A DNA stretch of 64,000 nt from Hoeflea_A sp965204935 (GTDB lineage Bacteria > Pseudomonadota > Alphaproteobacteria > Rhizobiales > Rhizobiaceae), in assembly GCF_965204935.1 (NCBI RefSeq), contig NZ_CBDBFO010000002.1. One strand, 5' to 3'. Position 1 is the stretch's first letter, and each line of letters starts with the position of its first letter. Below the pieces are notes generated by a model. That model did not search any database, had not been told where the DNA came from, and saw only the letters and a program-made list of their open reading frames with translations. Both the position numbers and the translations under genes were made by a program. This document shows, piece after piece, positions 30,652 to 38,913 of the stretch.

Positions 30652-31012
30652 CAGCGAAAATTCAAAATATGTCATTTTTTTTACACCCCAACGGCGGCAT
30701 GCCGCACCGCATGGTTGAGGCGCAGTGAACTGGTTGCGGAACAGCCCTGATGGACAATCTTTCACCGCGCACAAAAATGGCGAAATATTTCTGAAATTAC
30801 GGCACGTTGCCCTAATTCGGGCACAGTTGCCATGTCAACGTTGAAGACCATGTCGTGCAAGGGGACAGCGGCATATCGCCCGGCAGTAACGATATTGCGC
30901 GAAATGTGCCCGTTTGCGGCCTCGTGCAATTGACTCGCACCGTATGGCAGGGCAGATGAATAGCCGGGAAAGCGGCTTGGACGGAAATAACGGTGGGGCA
31001 ATAAGATAACGA

Positions 31013-32950
31013 ATGCCGTCGCATACTGATCTCAGCAGGCAGATGGGTGAGGAAGAACCCCTTTTGGCCGACGGCCGGAAGGCACCCGATCGCCGCGATG
31101 TCTCCGTCAGATGGCTGTCCGGCACCTTTCTGACAGGCATTACCTCAAGCGCACTTATGGGCATTGCACTTTTCGCCGCGCTCGATGGGCGCGAGCAGCT
31201 TGCCATCCCCGGCGAAGCCTACGCGGCGACCGATATCGACACCCCGCTCGAAGGTGCCGAAAAGGGCAGCCGCCTCGTCAGCACCAAGATCGCGGCCAAA
31301 CCGTCCGACAAGACGATCGTCGAAATATCTACGATGACCAATGAAGGCGAGCGCAGCGTTATCCGCAGCCGGCCCTTCGCCCACGTGAAAATGGCGTTGG
31401 CCGCCAATCACGCGCCCCAGGGCGAATATCCCAAATTCGATCCGCTCAAGATCTTCTCTTCGGGCAAGGCCGAGACCGAGTCGACCACCGGTGTCATTTA
31501 CGGCGCGGAAGTGGAATCCGAGATCCGGCTGAAGACCGTCGATTTCCCAGTTGCCCGGGCACCCTATGACTATGCCGCCTCAATGGGCGCTGAAGAGGCA
31601 GAGGAAGATGTCAGGACCAATGGATCGATCCTGACCGACGAGACCTTCCAGGTGGCAATGCTGCACTATGTGAACCCGCAGCGTTTCTCCGGTGCCGATT
31701 CACCCTTCGATTTCAGCACCAATTTGAACGCGCGTGTCGTTGCCGAAAACGTGTCGGTCGCCACCACGCTGACGCCGGATGACGGAACCGTCGAATTCAT
31801 CGATGATGTCATCGCCATCCGTGAAGCAACGGCCATGGTCGACGCGCTGACCGCAGCCGGTTACGCCAAGGGCGAAGCCAAATATGTGGCCGAGGTACTT
31901 GCAAGCGAGACCGGATCGCCGGACCTGAATGACGGAGACATTTTCCGCATCGGCCTCGAACAGCGCGGACGCGACACGCGGATCGTGCGCGCCAGCGTCT
32001 ATTCCGGGACAAGACACATCGCCTCGGTGGCCGTCAATGATTTCGAGATCCTTGTTGCTGCCACAGAGCCGCCGGAATCGCCGGCGGTGCTGTCGGCATT
32101 CGATGAAACGCCTGTCACGGTCCTTGCCGGCCGCGATCTGCCGCGTGTCTATGACGGTATTTACAAGGCGGCGCTTTCCTATGGTATGAGCGGCGATATG
32201 ACCGAAAAGGTCATTCGTCTGCTGGCAAGCAATGTCGATTATCAGGCACGCCTGAAACCCTCCGACTCGATGGAAGCGATGTTCTCCGTCAACGAGGAAA
32301 CCAACGAGGCGTCGGAAGAATCCGAACTGCTTTACCTGGCAGCCAGCTTCGGCAACAATTCGGTATCGCTGTACCGGTTCCGCAATCCGGAAGACGGATC
32401 CATCGATTACTATGATTCCGAAGGCCGCAGCGCACGGCAGTTCCTGATCCGCAATCCGCTGCCGAATGGCCGTTTCCGCTCGGGTTTCGGTATGCGCCGC
32501 CATCCAATCCTCGGCTACAAGCGCATGCATTGGGGCGTCGACTGGAGTGCGCCGCGCGGAACGCCGATCATCGCGGCCGGAAACGGCGTTGTCGAGAAGG
32601 CCGGCTGGAACAAGGGCGGCTATGGCAAGCAGACACTGATCCGCCACCCGAACGGTTATGTCAGCTCCTATTCCCACCAGACCAAGATCGCCAAGGGCAT
32701 TGTACCAGGCGCTCGGGTCAAGCAGGGGCAGGTCATCGGCTATGTCGGCTCGACGGGTCTGTCCACCGGTCCGCACCTGCACTACGAGCTGATCGTCAAC
32801 GGTCGCAAGGTCGACCCGATGCGTGTGCGCCTGCCAGACGGCAAATCGCTCAGCGGCGATATCCTGACGGCGTTCCATGTCGAGCGCGAGCGCATAGACC
32901 GACTGGTCGGACGCGATGACGACAGCAGGCGCGTCGCAGCACTCAACTAG
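31013..32950 (+). CDS. M23-family metallopeptidase (LytM domain), membrane anchored
   Basis: The 645-residue protein has one N-terminal membrane helix (about residues 35-60, SGTFLTGITSSALMGIALFA). A long periplasmic region follows, then a C-terminal LytM/M23 domain with SGFGMRRHPILGYKRMHWGV, the zinc ligands in HWGVDW, and the GPHLHYELIVNGRKVDP catalytic pair. Such enzymes cut peptidoglycan cross-bridges (endopeptidases) or activate amidases; the complete HxxxD and HxH ligands suggest an active enzyme. The start could also be the ATG at 31043 preceded by AGCAGGCAG. It is monocistronic, convergent with clpB and separated from it by a shared terminator. Confidence 0.9.
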   Translation: MPSHTDLSRQMGEEEPLLADGRKAPDRRDVSVRWLSGTFLTGITSSALMGIALFAALDGREQLAIPGEAYAATDIDTPLEGAEKGSRLVSTKIAAKPSDKTIVEISTMTNEGERSVIRSRPFAHVKMALAANHAPQGEYPKFDPLKIFSSGKAETESTTGVIYGAEVESEIRLKTVDFPVARAPYDYAASMGAEEAEEDVRTNGSILTDETFQVAMLHYVNPQRFSGADSPFDFSTNLNARVVAENVSVATTLTPDDGTVEFIDDVIAIREATAMVDALTAAGYAKGEAKYVAEVLASETGSPDLNDGDIFRIGLEQRGRDTRIVRASVYSGTRHIASVAVNDFEILVAATEPPESPAVLSAFDETPVTVLAGRDLPRVYDGIYKAALSYGMSGDMTEKVIRLLASNVDYQARLKPSDSMEAMFSVNEETNEASEESELLYLAASFGNNSVSLYRFRNPEDGSIDYYDSEGRSARQFLIRNPLPNGRFRSGFGMRRHPILGYKRMHWGVDWSAPRGTPIIAAGNGVVEKAGWNKGGYGKQTLIRHPNGYVSSYSHQTKIAKGIVPGARVKQGQVIGYVGSTGLSTGPHLHYELIVNGRKVDPMRVRLPDGKSLSGDILTAFHVERERIDRLVGRDDDSRRVAALN

Positions 32951-32970
32951 GCAAATTGATCTTCAATCGA

Positions 32971-32995
32971 AAAAGCCCGGCAATGCCGGGCTTTT
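32971..32995. terminator. Bidirectional terminator between the M23 gene and clpB
   Basis: aaaagcccgg caat gccgggctttt is a GC stem flanked by A on one side and T on the other, so it can serve both convergent genes. It ends 4 bases before the clpB stop. Confidence 0.85.
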
Positions 32996-32998
32996 GTC

Positions 32999-35614
32999 TT
33001 ATGCGGCTTCCGCATCCTTGCCGTTTTTGTTCTTGTTCGACCCGGTAATCAGGAGCCGGTCCGAGGCCGCCCCGATCGTCACGGTCTGGCCGTCCGTAAT
33101 ATCACCGGCCAGGATTTTCTCCGCCAGCGGATCCTGGACGAATTTCTGGATCACGCGTTTCAGCGGGCGCGCGCCATAGGCCGGATCGTAGCCCTTGTCA
33201 GCCAGCCAGTCGCGGGCGTCTGCGCCAAGATCGATCGTGATCTTGCGCTCGGCGACAAGCTTCGACAGGCGTTCCATCTGGATATCGACGATCGCTCCCA
33301 TGTCCTCGCGCCGCAGCCTGTGGAACAGGATCGTCTCGTCGACACGATTGAGGAACTCGGGCCGGAACGATGCCTTGACGACATCCATGACCTGGTCGCG
33401 CACGGCATCGACATCCTGACCATCCGAAAGTCCGGTCAGAAACTCGGCGCCGAGATTCGACGTCATGATGACCAGCGTGTTGCGGAAGTCGACCGTGCGT
33501 CCCTGACCGTCGGTCAGGCGCCCGTCATCGAGTACCTGCAGAAGCACGTTGAAGACATCCGGGTGAGCCTTTTCGATCTCGTCGAAGAGAATGACCTGAT
33601 AGGGCCGCCGACGAACAGCTTCGGTCAACGCACCGCCCTCGTCATAACCGACATAGCCCGGAGGTGCGCCGATCAGTCGGGCGACGGAGTGCTTCTCCAT
33701 GAATTCAGACATGTCCATGCGGACCATCGCGGTCTCGTCATCGAAAAGGAAATTCGCCAGGGCCTTGGTGAGCTCCGTCTTGCCGACACCCGTCGGTCCG
33801 AGGAAGATGAACGAGCCGATCGGGCGGTTCGGATCCTGAAGCCCGGCGCGCGCCCGGCGCACGGCCTTGGAGACGGCCTGAACGGCCTCACCCTGTCCGA
33901 CCACGCGTTTTGACAGCTCGTCTTCCATGCGCAGGAGCTTGTCGCGTTCGCCTTCCAGCATCTTGTCGACGGGAATGCCCGTCCAGCGTGACACGATATG
34001 AGCGATATGATCGGGCGTGACCGTTTCCTCGACCATGGCGGAATCCCCGCCGCCGCTTTCTTCGGCTTCTTCCAGCTTGCGTTCCAGGTCCGGGATCTCG
34101 CCATAGGCAAGCTCCCCGGCCTTCTGGAATTCGCCGTTGCGCTGGGCGATCGCCAGGGCGTTGCGGGCGTCATCAAGCTGCTTTTTCAGATCGGCGGCGA
34201 GGCCGAGCTTTTGCTTTTCGGACTGCCACATCGCGGTCAGCGAATCCGCCTTCTCCTCAAGCGCGGCGAGGTCGACCTCGAGCTTCTCGAGCCGGTCCTT
34301 GGACGCGGTGTCGGTTTCCTTCAAGAGCGCCTCGCGCTCGATCTTCAGCTGGATGATCCGCCGGTCAAGCTCGTCAAGCTCCTCCGGTTTCGAATCCACC
34401 TGCATGCGCAACCGCGACGCGGATTCATCGACAAGGTCGATCGCCTTGTCAGGCAAAAACCGGTCGGTGATGTAGCGGTTCGACAGCGTTGACGCCGAAA
34501 CCAGCGCCGAATCGGAAATACGGACCTTGTGGTGCTGTTCGTATTTTTCCTTGATGCCGCGCAGGATCGAGATCGTGTCCTCGACCGTCGGCTCCTCGAC
34601 GAACACCGGCTGGAAGCGTCGTGCAAGCGCGGCATCTTTCTCGACGTGCTTGCGGTATTCATCCAACGTGGTCGCGCCGACACAGTGGAGCTCGCCGCGC
34701 GCCAGTGCCGGCTTCAGAAGGTTTGAAGCATCCATCGCCCCGTCGGCCTTGCCGGCACCGACAAGCGTGTGCATCTCGTCGATGAACAAGATGATGTTGC
34801 CGGCCGCCGCCTGCACTTCGGAAAGCACCGATTTCAGGCGCTCCTCGAACTCGCCGCGATATTTCGCGCCGGCGATCAGTGCACCCATATCGAGGGCAAG
34901 CAGCTGCTTGTCCTTCAGTGATTCCGGCACGTCGCCATTGACGATCCGCAACGCAAGACCTTCCGCGATGGCGGTCTTGCCGACACCCGGCTCGCCGATC
35001 AGCACCGGGTTGTTCTTCGTGCGCCGGGACAGGACCTGTATGGTGCGGCGGATTTCGTCGTCACGGCCGATCACCGGATCGAGTTTTCCCTCACGGGCCT
35101 CGGCGGTTAGGTCACGCGAATATTTCTTCAGCGCATCATAGCCTTCCTCGGCGCTGGCCGAATCGGCCGTCCTGCCCTTGCGGATTTCGTTGATCGCCTG
35201 GTTCAGGCCCTGTGCCGTGACGCCGGCATTTTCCAGGATCTTCGAGGTCTCGGCTGATTTTTCAATGGTCAGTGCCAGGAGCAGACGCTCCACGGTGACG
35301 AAGCTGTCGCCGGCCTTCTTGGCGGCTTCTTCCGCTGTAGAGAAAACCTTGGCAAGCGGCTGGGCCAGATAGATCTGGCCGTTTCCGCCGCTGACCTTCG
35401 GCAGTTTCGCCAGTGCCGCATCCACGCCGAGCCGCGCATCGTCCGGCCGCCCGCCGGCGCGCTCGATCAGCGATGCTGCCATGCCCTCCGGGTCGTCCAG
35501 AAGGACTTTCAGAACGTGTTCCGGTGTAAATTGCTGATGCCCTTCACTCAGGGCGTAGGTCTGCGCCGATTGCAGGAATCCGCGCACCCTCTCACTGTAT
35601 TTTTCCATATTCAT
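32999..35614 (-). CDS. clpB: ATP-dependent disaggregase ClpB
   Basis: The 871-residue protein has the full ClpB order. The N-terminal Clp_N repeats come first (about 5-145), then AAA-1 with Walker A GEPGVGKT (about 205) and Walker B ILFIDEMHT. The coiled-coil M domain (about 405-525) separates ClpB from ClpA/C. AAA-2 follows with Walker A GPTGVGKT (about 608), Walker B ILFDEIEKAHPDV and the arginine finger region. With DnaK it extracts proteins from aggregates in the cytoplasm. The ATG at 35614 follows AAGGAGAT. A heat-shock-type promoter lies about 95-125 bases upstream. A Lys/Asn-rich tail (GSNKNKNGKDAEAA) is normal for rhizobial ClpB. Confidence 0.98.
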   Translation of the reverse strand: MNMEKYSERVRGFLQSAQTYALSEGHQQFTPEHVLKVLLDDPEGMAASLIERAGGRPDDARLGVDAALAKLPKVSGGNGQIYLAQPLAKVFSTAEEAAKKAGDSFVTVERLLLALTIEKSAETSKILENAGVTAQGLNQAINEIRKGRTADSASAEEGYDALKKYSRDLTAEAREGKLDPVIGRDDEIRRTIQVLSRRTKNNPVLIGEPGVGKTAIAEGLALRIVNGDVPESLKDKQLLALDMGALIAGAKYRGEFEERLKSVLSEVQAAAGNIILFIDEMHTLVGAGKADGAMDASNLLKPALARGELHCVGATTLDEYRKHVEKDAALARRFQPVFVEEPTVEDTISILRGIKEKYEQHHKVRISDSALVSASTLSNRYITDRFLPDKAIDLVDESASRLRMQVDSKPEELDELDRRIIQLKIEREALLKETDTASKDRLEKLEVDLAALEEKADSLTAMWQSEKQKLGLAADLKKQLDDARNALAIAQRNGEFQKAGELAYGEIPDLERKLEEAEESGGGDSAMVEETVTPDHIAHIVSRWTGIPVDKMLEGERDKLLRMEDELSKRVVGQGEAVQAVSKAVRRARAGLQDPNRPIGSFIFLGPTGVGKTELTKALANFLFDDETAMVRMDMSEFMEKHSVARLIGAPPGYVGYDEGGALTEAVRRRPYQVILFDEIEKAHPDVFNVLLQVLDDGRLTDGQGRTVDFRNTLVIMTSNLGAEFLTGLSDGQDVDAVRDQVMDVVKASFRPEFLNRVDETILFHRLRREDMGAIVDIQMERLSKLVAERKITIDLGADARDWLADKGYDPAYGARPLKRVIQKFVQDPLAEKILAGDITDGQTVTIGAASDRLLITGSNKNKNGKDAEAA

Positions 35615-35707
35615 TTAGCGTATCTCCTTGTCATGCTCCGCCCGGTTTCGGCACGCAGCGATGGATCCGGATTGGCCCCCGCAAACGGCAGGCCACAGTC
35701 TCGTCTG

Positions 35708-35738
35708 ATATGGGAATTGCATCGGGGGTGCTTCAACC
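35708..35738 (-). promoter_or_regulatory. Possible RpoH (sigma-32) promoter of clpB
   Basis: The minus strand reads GGTTGAAG (35731-35738), then after 16 bases CCCATAT (35708-35714), close to the heat-shock consensus CTTGAA...CCCATNT. Position and gene identity fit. Confidence 0.45.
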
Positions 35739-35802
35739 CCGGATTTCATATTTGATTCAGGCACCAAACCGTCATCTTGTCGCACGCTGTCCGGCAAAAA
35801 CA

Positions 35803-35828
35803 AACGCCCGGCAAGTTGCCGGGCGTTT
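35803..35828 (-). terminator. Terminator of the DUF4167 gene
   Basis: A 12-bp stem, aacgcccggcaa/ttgccgggcgtt, is followed on the minus strand by GTTTTTG. It lies 25 bases past the stop. Confidence 0.8.
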
Positions 35829-35852
35829 TGCTGTTCATTCTGAAGCAGATGT

Positions 35853-36503
35853 TCAGGCGTCGCGGGCTGCCGCAGCAACCTCCGGCGTATTGTCCTGTGT
35901 GTCGGGCGATGACGGCGCGGCCTCGGAAACCGGCTGCGCCTCGCTTTCGGCGCTGCTGCCGTTGAGCGCAGGCTCCTCGCTGTTGGCGGACGCGTCTTCG
36001 CCCGCGCGGTTGCGGCGCGGTCTTGCCGGCGAGCGTCGGCGCAGCGGTGAGCGGCGCGACGGCTGCTGCTGTGCATCTTCGCCGATGGCGACTTCAGCGG
36101 GCGTGCCGGCAATAACCGGTTGCGGTCCGGTACCGTCTATGGGCACATCAACCGCTTCCTTCTCGGAGGCCTCCGGAGCGGCCTCGGCATTCTGCTGCTG
36201 ATCCCGTTCGTTGCTTTCACGCTCGTCACGCTGGTAACGTTCCTGCAACTGCGCCTGCGCCGCCGCGATGATGCGGTTGTAGTGCTCGGCGTGCTGCAAA
36301 TAGTTTTCCGCCATGACAGTATCGCCGGAGCCAAGCGCATCGCGCGCCATGGCCGCGTATTTGTCGGCAATGTGCTGTGCGGTTCCGCGGATTTTTACGT
36401 CAGGACCGGTACTGTCATACGTGCGCGAGAGCGGATTGCCGTTTTTTCGATTGTTATTGTTATTGCGACCGCGACCGCGCTTATTCTGCTGTCCTGACCT
36501 CAT
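35853..36503 (-). CDS. DUF4167 domain protein
   Basis: The 216-residue protein starts with a very basic Arg/Asn tract (QNKRGRGRNNNNNRKNGNPL). The DUF4167 domain follows (about 25-95, TGPDVKIRGTAQHIADKY and AENYLQHAEHYNRI), then an acidic, disordered, low-complexity tail. The family is restricted to alphaproteobacteria, usually sits between prmC and clpB as here, and has no known function; the basic N-terminus suggests nucleic-acid binding. The ATG follows TTTCAGGTGAGTGACGT. The gap of 435 bases to prmC (36504-36938) holds its promoter region and a ttgaccgg/ccggtcaa inverted repeat at 36806-36831, and no gene. Confidence 0.85.
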   Translation of the reverse strand: MRSGQQNKRGRGRNNNNNRKNGNPLSRTYDSTGPDVKIRGTAQHIADKYAAMARDALGSGDTVMAENYLQHAEHYNRIIAAAQAQLQERYQRDERESNERDQQQNAEAAPEASEKEAVDVPIDGTGPQPVIAGTPAEVAIGEDAQQQPSRRSPLRRRSPARPRRNRAGEDASANSEEPALNGSSAESEAQPVSEAAPSSPDTQDNTPEVAAAARDA

Positions 36504-36938
36504 ACGTCACTCACCTGAAATTTTTCCTATTATGGATTGCTCGTTCTGCACCGGCTGTTGAAATCACTATTCGGCTGTCATGATGGCAGGCCGCATAAAG
36601 ATGTGCGCTTGCGCTCTTCCCGCTTCACATTCATACAAGGGCAGATTCAGTTGCCGATGGTCAATCAAAATCACCGAAGTGAAACACGAACCAATCCTCA
36701 AGGATCGAATCTTTGGTGATGACCATATGTTCAGCAATGACCGGAAATTAGCGTGATTTGCGTGCGATTCCAAGCCTTTTCTTTATCTAATGCGTTTTGA
36801 CCGGTCTGCAAGTCCACCCTGCCGGTCAAGCATGATTGTTTGATGACGATTCAGCGACATAATCCGTACCGGTTCCATCGCTAAGCGACGGCCGACAGAG
36901 CGTTGCCGACACCACTCTCGAGGTCTGCACCACAGGAC

Positions 36939-37796
36939 TTACAGGCAAAAAACAACAACCCTGTCATGGCCACCGAAATCCCTTAACCGTTCCGTAAGCG
37001 TAAAACCATTTTCCTCAAAAATGGCCGCAACGGCATCGCACTGATCAAAGCCGGTCTCAACCGCGACACGCCCGCCATTGGCAAGGTGTTCTGCTGCACC
37101 GGCGGCGATCGCCCGATAGGCATCCAGACCGTCGGCGCCGCCATCAAGGGCTATCACCGGATCGTAGTCACGCACCTCGGGCGAAAGGCCGCAGATGTCG
37201 TCCGTCGGAATATAGGGCGGATTTGATACGATCAGGTCGAAGGTGCCTTCGACATCGGAGAACCAGGAACCCGCGATCGTTTCGAACCGTTCCTGCAGTC
37301 CTGCACGCCTTGCGTTGTCACGCGCTGTCTGCAGGGCACCTTCCGAGATATCCGTTCCAATGCCGCTTGCCGATCCGATTTCCGAGAGAAGACCCAGGCA
37401 GATTGCGCCGCTTCCCGTGCCGAGATCGAGCACCCGGCATCCGCCCGCCTCCGCGGCGCGCGATTGGGCAAAGGGCACGACGGCGCGCAGCAGCGTCTCC
37501 GTATCGGGGCGCGGCTCCAGCGTATCGGCGCTCAGGACGAGGTCCAACCCGAAGAAGGACCTGCGGCCGAGTATGCGGTGCACCGGCTCACGCCGGCATC
37601 GCCGCTCGGCGGCTGCGCACACAAATGCCAGATCGTCGCTGCCGACTGTTTCTGTGCGGCCAAGGACAAGGTCGGTGAGATCGATGTTCAACAGCCCGCA
37701 GACAAGTGTCCGCGCATCGACTTTCGGATCTTCCAATCCTGCGGTTTCGAATCGACGCGTCAGTTCCCGAACCAGTTCCGCCGCGGTCACTGACAT
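36939..37796 (-). CDS. prmC: Peptide chain release factor N5-glutamine methyltransferase
   Basis: PrmC methylates the glutamine of the GGQ motif in release factors, raising termination efficiency. The 285-residue protein shows the N-terminal helical domain (SVTAAELVRELTRRFE), the recognition segment EPVHRILGRRSFFGLDLVLS, the SAM loop VLDLGTGSGAICLGLL and the catalytic SNPPYIP (N5-glutamine type NPPY). I chose the ATG at 37796, 13 bases after the prfA stop; an ATG at 37817 overlapping prfA is possible. Its substrate PrfA is encoded directly upstream in the same operon. Confidence 0.95.
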   Translation of the reverse strand: MSVTAAELVRELTRRFETAGLEDPKVDARTLVCGLLNIDLTDLVLGRTETVGSDDLAFVCAAAERRCRREPVHRILGRRSFFGLDLVLSADTLEPRPDTETLLRAVVPFAQSRAAEAGGCRVLDLGTGSGAICLGLLSEIGSASGIGTDISEGALQTARDNARRAGLQERFETIAGSWFSDVEGTFDLIVSNPPYIPTDDICGLSPEVRDYDPVIALDGGADGLDAYRAIAAGAAEHLANGGRVAVETGFDQCDAVAAIFEENGFTLTERLRDFGGHDRVVVFCL

Positions 37797-37809
37797 CAAA
37801 CCCGCCGCG

Positions 37810-38895
37810 TCACGCATCCGGTGCTTCGCCGAGTGACGCCAGCAGATCGGCCTGGTGATCGGCAATCAATGCATCGACCACCTCATCGATTTCACCCATC
37901 ATCATCCTGTCGAGCTTGTAGAGCGTTAGATTGATACGGTGATCCGTCACCCGGCCCTGCGGGAAATTGTAGGTTCGGATGCGCTCAGAGCGGTCTCCGG
38001 AACCGACCTGGCTCTTGCGCTCGGCCGAACGTTCGCTTTCGGCCTTCTGCCGCTCGAGATCGTACAGCCGCGCACGAAGGATCTGCATGGCCCGCGCCCG
38101 GTTCTGGTGTTGTGACTTTTCCGCCTGGGTCACAACAATTCCGGACGGAATGTGCGTTATGCGCACGGCGGAGTCCGTTGTATTCACGTGCTGGCCGCCA
38201 GCCCCCGAGGCACGCATGGTGTCGATGCGGATGTCCTCGTTTCGGACCTCGACATCGATGTCCTCGGCTTCGGGAAGAACCGCAACGGTTGCCGCGGATG
38301 TGTGTATCCGGCCACCTGACTCCGTCTCCGGCACACGCTGCACCCGGTGGACACCGGATTCGAATTTCAGCCGCGCAAAAACGCCGCGCCCGGTGATCGC
38401 GGCAACGATTTCCTTGTATCCGCCGACTTCGCCCTCGCTGGCGCTCATCACCTCGACTTTCCAGCCATGTGCCGCGGCATAGCGCTCATACATGCGAAAC
38501 AGGTCGCCGGCAAAGAGCGCGGCTTCCGATCCGCCGGTTCCGGCGCGGATCTCGAGGATGGCGCTCTTGTCATCCGCTGCGTCCTTCGGCAGCAGCATGA
38601 CCTGCATGTCCTGCTCGAGCTTATCGAGCAGTTCTTCGAGTTCGGGAAGCTCAAGTTCGGCAAGCGCCCGCATTTCCGGATCTGTTTCGCCGTCTTCGAT
38701 CAATGTCTTCAGGTCGGCGATCTCGCTGACCGTCTTTCCGTGGCTCCGGATGGTGGCGACAACCGGTTCAAGCTCGGCATATTCCGACGCCAGTTTTACA
38801 TAGACATCCGCGTCGGGGCCCTGTGCCATGCGTGCCTCGATCTCGCCGAAACGGTTCTCCAGTTCGCGCATTTTCTCAAGCGGTAGTTTTGCCAT
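37810..38895 (-). CDS. prfA: Peptide chain release factor 1
   Basis: RF1 recognises UAA and UAG and triggers peptide release. The 361 residues contain the codon-recognition loop region, the catalytic GGQ in ASGAGGQHVNTTDSAVRITH (about residue 235), and the class-I RF core RAGTGGSEAALFAGDLFRMY. Length is normal. It is in an operon with ptsP upstream (18-base gap) and prmC downstream. Confidence 0.97.
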   Translation of the reverse strand: MAKLPLEKMRELENRFGEIEARMAQGPDADVYVKLASEYAELEPVVATIRSHGKTVSEIADLKTLIEDGETDPEMRALAELELPELEELLDKLEQDMQVMLLPKDAADDKSAILEIRAGTGGSEAALFAGDLFRMYERYAAAHGWKVEVMSASEGEVGGYKEIVAAITGRGVFARLKFESGVHRVQRVPETESGGRIHTSAATVAVLPEAEDIDVEVRNEDIRIDTMRASGAGGQHVNTTDSAVRITHIPSGIVVTQAEKSQHQNRARAMQILRARLYDLERQKAESERSAERKSQVGSGDRSERIRTYNFPQGRVTDHRINLTLYKLDRMMMGEIDEVVDALIADHQADLLASLGEAPDA

Positions 38896-38913
38896 AAGAA
38901 ATCCCGGTCCCCA

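Noticed and set aside
31700..32878. A 392-codon frame antisense to the M23 peptidase
   Set aside because: Antisense shadow in high-GC DNA; the M23 motifs are on the plus strand.
36804..36833. ttgaccgg...ccggtcaa inverted repeat as a prmC terminator
   Set aside because: It lies upstream of the DUF4167 gene rather than at its expected place after prmC in a terminator form: no T run follows in either direction.
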